Of a DNA stretch of 64,000 bases, positions 62,701-64,000 are shown piece by piece. Below the pieces are notes generated by a model. That model had not been told where the DNA came from and made no database searches. It worked only from the letters and a program-made list of their open reading frames with translations. The position numbers and the translations under genes were made by a program. The number at the start of each line of letters is the position of its first letter. Within the stretch, counting starts at the first letter, position 1. This DNA is from Competibacter_A sp002352125 (GTDB taxonomy: Bacteria > Pseudomonadota > Gammaproteobacteria > Competibacterales > Competibacteraceae): assembly GCA_035441325.1 (NCBI GenBank), contig DAOROA010000015.1, positions 16,501 through 80,500 on the forward strand, given 5' to 3'.

Positions 62701-63478
62701 GATGTTGTGCTCTAAGTTGCTTGGGTAATTTAGCATAGGCGCGGATTAATCCTTCGATATTTTTGCGATGGTCAATACCACCAGTGTACATCACGAAAGA
62801 ACATTTAAGCCCATAACACTGCCGAATCAAAGTTTCTCGTTCAGTATCGATGACTAACGGTCGAAAATGAGCATCGACAGCACTGGAAATGTTCACCACG
62901 TTTTCTTCTGGCACACCAAGATGTGCCAGCCCTTCCTGACGAGATGATTCCGAGATCGCCAGTAGCAGCGATGCACGACGCAAATGATCGATTTTGCGCA
63001 AGTAATACTGTTCGTAAACCGGATTGGGTTTGAGGTAGTGATCCGGATTCAGCAGTGGGATGAGGTCATACAGCGAGACACTGACTGGGGTGATCTGGTC
63101 GAAGCGGCCGATGCTGGTTATCGCATCATTTACATAACCTTCAAACAGACTGGAAATGTGCACCACATCAGGTTTCAGGCTGGCAAGAAAAGCTTCGCGA
63201 ATCAGTTCGGCCACTTCACGGCGCCAAGTGTTACCGGCCTCGCATTCCCGCACTGGACCAGGCGCGTACCAGACACAGATGTTTTCTTGTGGCAACAACC
63301 CATCAAATGCCGTGCGGATAGATTCGATGGTCTCGGGGAAAAGACCGCTCAGGGCGAGGACAATGTCATGCTCACCTCGGTTGCGCACCACGGCCTGAGC
63401 AAGGGCGAGCGCGTGGCGACCGATGCCACGAAAGCGATTCTCGGTTTGTGCGCCCTGCATATCGATGACGATCCGCAT
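59756..63478 (-). CDS. Three-module GT4 glycosyltransferase (WbdA-like)
   Basis: 1240 residues. Module 1 (about 1-410), module 2 (about 417-830) and module 3 (about 850-1240) each have a GT-B/GT4 pattern. EX7E motif is intact in module 1 (EGFGLPALE) and module 3 (EGFGLPLIE), but in module 2 it reads ETSAAVLDC, losing the second Glu. Three GT4 modules in one chain are known for WbdA of E. coli O8-type polymannan, and similar proteins polymerise homopolymers by alternating linkages. Start overlaps the upstream stop as ATGA. 59594-59755 is empty. Confidence 0.8.
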   Translation of the reverse strand: MRIVIDMQGAQTENRFRGIGRHALALAQAVVRNRGEHDIVLALSGLFPETIESIRTAFDGLLPQENICVWYAPGPVRECEAGNTWRREVAELIREAFLASLKPDVVHISSLFEGYVNDAITSIGRFDQITPVSVSLYDLIPLLNPDHYLKPNPVYEQYYLRKIDHLRRASLLLAISESSRQEGLAHLGVPEENVVNISSAVDAHFRPLVIDTERETLIRQCYGLKCSFVMYTGGIDHRKNIEGLIRAYAKLPKQLRAQHQLVIVCSIQPNDRIHLESLAKESKLAKDELVLTGFVPEEDLLALYNLCKVFVFPSWHEGFGLPALEAMSCGRAVIGANASSLPEVIGKQDALFDSKNDASITAKLEEVLANNAFRQALERHGLEQAKKFSWDKSAQLTIKAFEERAVKWNNLNTFAIKSPRRPLLAYVSPLPPERSGISDYSAELLPELARCYEIEVIVAQKVVSDPSIRASYPIRGVDFLRSHVDRYDRVLYHFGNSAFHQHMFSLLEEVPGVVVLHDFFLSGIVAHMDVHGILPGSWAAELYNAHGYKALRYRFHTSDIADVIWQYPCNLRVLQNAQGIIVHSENSQRLARQWYGTQVGKEWAVIPLLRVPVYDPDRFKARQIVKFDQCDFVVCSFGLLGPTKLNHRLINAWLSSDLARNNNCMLVFVGENHSGEYGHELLATIQQSGLKNRIQITGWVDAELFRQYLAAADVGVQLRTNSRGETSAAVLDCMNYGLPTIINANGNMADLPNDGVCKLPDEFSDLQLTEALETLWRDARHRKQLGAKAQKIIRTHHAPRACVDQYFDAIERMHWGAATDIPALSRALAKVIPAPTEPKTWTVVAEAVDRSISPRISQKQLLVDVSELVQRDAKSGIQRVVRSILNEWLVNPPEGYQVEPIYATTEHGYRYARCFTLDFLSCPSGILVDEFIEYRSGDIFFGLDYQPQVIPVHQDFYQHLRNHGVEVQFMVYDLLCILTPQYFVEGAAEQHTKWLQVVTQSDGAICISKAVADELTGWFKANGLERQRPFKINWIHLGADIVSSEMSHDIPSDAEKVLKVLRDCTSFLMIGTIEPRKSHAQTIAAFEILWAQGVQVNLVIVGKQGWMVESLIEKLRHHPERGNRLFWLEGISDTYLEKVYAASTCLIAASEGEGFGLPLIEAAQHKLPILARDIPIFREVAGEQAYYFSSKEPTDLAEAVKIWLNLFTEGKHPKSGNMPWLTWRESATALIGKLLPIENQ

Positions 63479-64000
63479 CAGCCGTTCTCTTTTCGGCGAT
63501 TATCGATGGCGGTTTTAAGGCCGCAGTAGATCCGGCGAGCACGAGAGGTCAACTGACTGAATTCTGAAGGCGTTGTTTGTTGCCAAGATTCGATGTTTCG
63601 CGCCGAGGGTGGCCGGTAACTTGGTGCACCCGGAATCACCCCGCCCTGCTGGGCGATCCCGAGAAGCCGCTGATGCAGGGACGGATAGCGCAGCAGGAAT
63701 CGATTGATCTTTGCGCTCAATATGGGTTTGTTGAGCACAATTCGCATCAATCCCGTCAGAGGATATCGGAAGGTATTGACACTGATATGCACTAACTGAT
63801 TGGCTCCACGGCGAAATGCACTTGTGCCATAAATCGTGAAGTCGCCGACCCATCGAACCGGCGCCGTGATCCGCCATGACCAGCTTTGCCGCAGCGCATT
63901 TCGCTCGGTCTCCAGCGCACAAGCCTGTAACCACCAATGGTGAGAGTTACCACCAAGTTCGTCGATACGTTTTTGTTGTTCCTGGGCGCGGGCCTCGGCC
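63478..64000 (-). CDS. Partial WbdD-like or glycosyltransferase C-terminal region
   Basis: The frame is open from the right edge, so only the last 173 residues are visible: a coiled coil (AEARAQEQQKRIDEL), then WSWRITAPVRWVG. The SWRITAPLRW-type signature ends many large polysaccharide-polymerising or chain-terminating enzymes such as WbdD (kinase/methyltransferase). The GTG at 63792 would be an internal start and is unlikely. Ends in an ATGA overlap with the GT4 gene. Confidence 0.5.
   Translation of the reverse strand, partial: AEARAQEQQKRIDELGGNSHHWWLQACALETERNALRQSWSWRITAPVRWVGDFTIYGTSAFRRGANQLVHISVNTFRYPLTGLMRIVLNKPILSAKINRFLLRYPSLHQRLLGIAQQGGVIPGAPSYRPPSARNIESWQQTTPSEFSQLTSRARRIYCGLKTAIDNRRKENG

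Overview
The window joins a siphophage-like prophage (1 to about 33.0 kb) to a chromosomal backbone (about 33.0-64.0 kb) of a Gram-negative proteobacterium. MlaA, WaaA, a LpxL/HtrB-type acyltransferase, CysZ, AlkB and an O-antigen-type cluster point to Gammaproteobacteria. I cannot fix the genus; propionyl-CoA synthetase beside acyl-CoA genes would suit a Competibacteraceae-like organism, but that is only a guess.

Prophage, plus strand except one regulator. 1-2.6 kb: small genes, then a regulatory cassette (mini zinc-ribbon gene, C4-like leader RNA, AntA/AntB antirepressor, short MYEDIEQTR protein). 2.6-4.1 kb: lysis genes. 4.1-8.4 kb: one polyprotein gene fusing Mu-I-like protease, scaffold and major capsid, then head-completion and neck genes. 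8.4-23.6 kb: tail tube, accessory and repeat-bearing structural genes, tape measure, tail tip and fibre genes, with many start/stop overlaps. 23.6-24.3 kb: divergent immunity region with palindromic operators. 24.5-28.5 kb: early genes ending in a primase/helicase. 28.3-29.4 kb: a second copy of the regulatory cassette, this time with a Bro-N antirepressor. 29.5-31.0 kb: direct-repeat array and tyrosine integrase. 31.2-33.0 kb: palindrome cluster and a large serine recombinase whose last codons lie in a tRNA-Arg(CCT) gene on the other strand, which marks the element's right boundary. Terminase and portal genes were not found.

Chromosome. 33.1-36.5 kb, minus strand: alkB, a NRDE/TANGO2 protein and a FixJ/FixL-like two-component pair. 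36.7-42.3 kb: acyl-CoA metabolism (enoyl-CoA hydratase, acyl-CoA ligase, prpE) and malate dehydrogenase. 42.8-47.6 kb: envelope genes, cysZ-waaA converging on mlaA, a DUF2007 gene, an LpxL-type acyltransferase and a TAXI-type binding protein. 47.9-49.6 kb: a GAF/HD-GYP protein. 49.9-53.4 kb: two exported proteins, one a zinc metalloprotease, each ending in seven nearly identical 41-residue FG-GAP-like repeats. 53.6-64.0 kb, minus strand: a polysaccharide operon with a polytopic membrane protein, flippase-like protein, methyltransferases, GT2, and a 1240-residue protein with three GT4 modules, running off the right edge.

The most novel item is the duplicated cassette in the prophage: in both copies a four-ligand mini zinc protein, a structured leader RNA, an antirepressor with a different domain, and a conserved short acidic protein occur in the same order.
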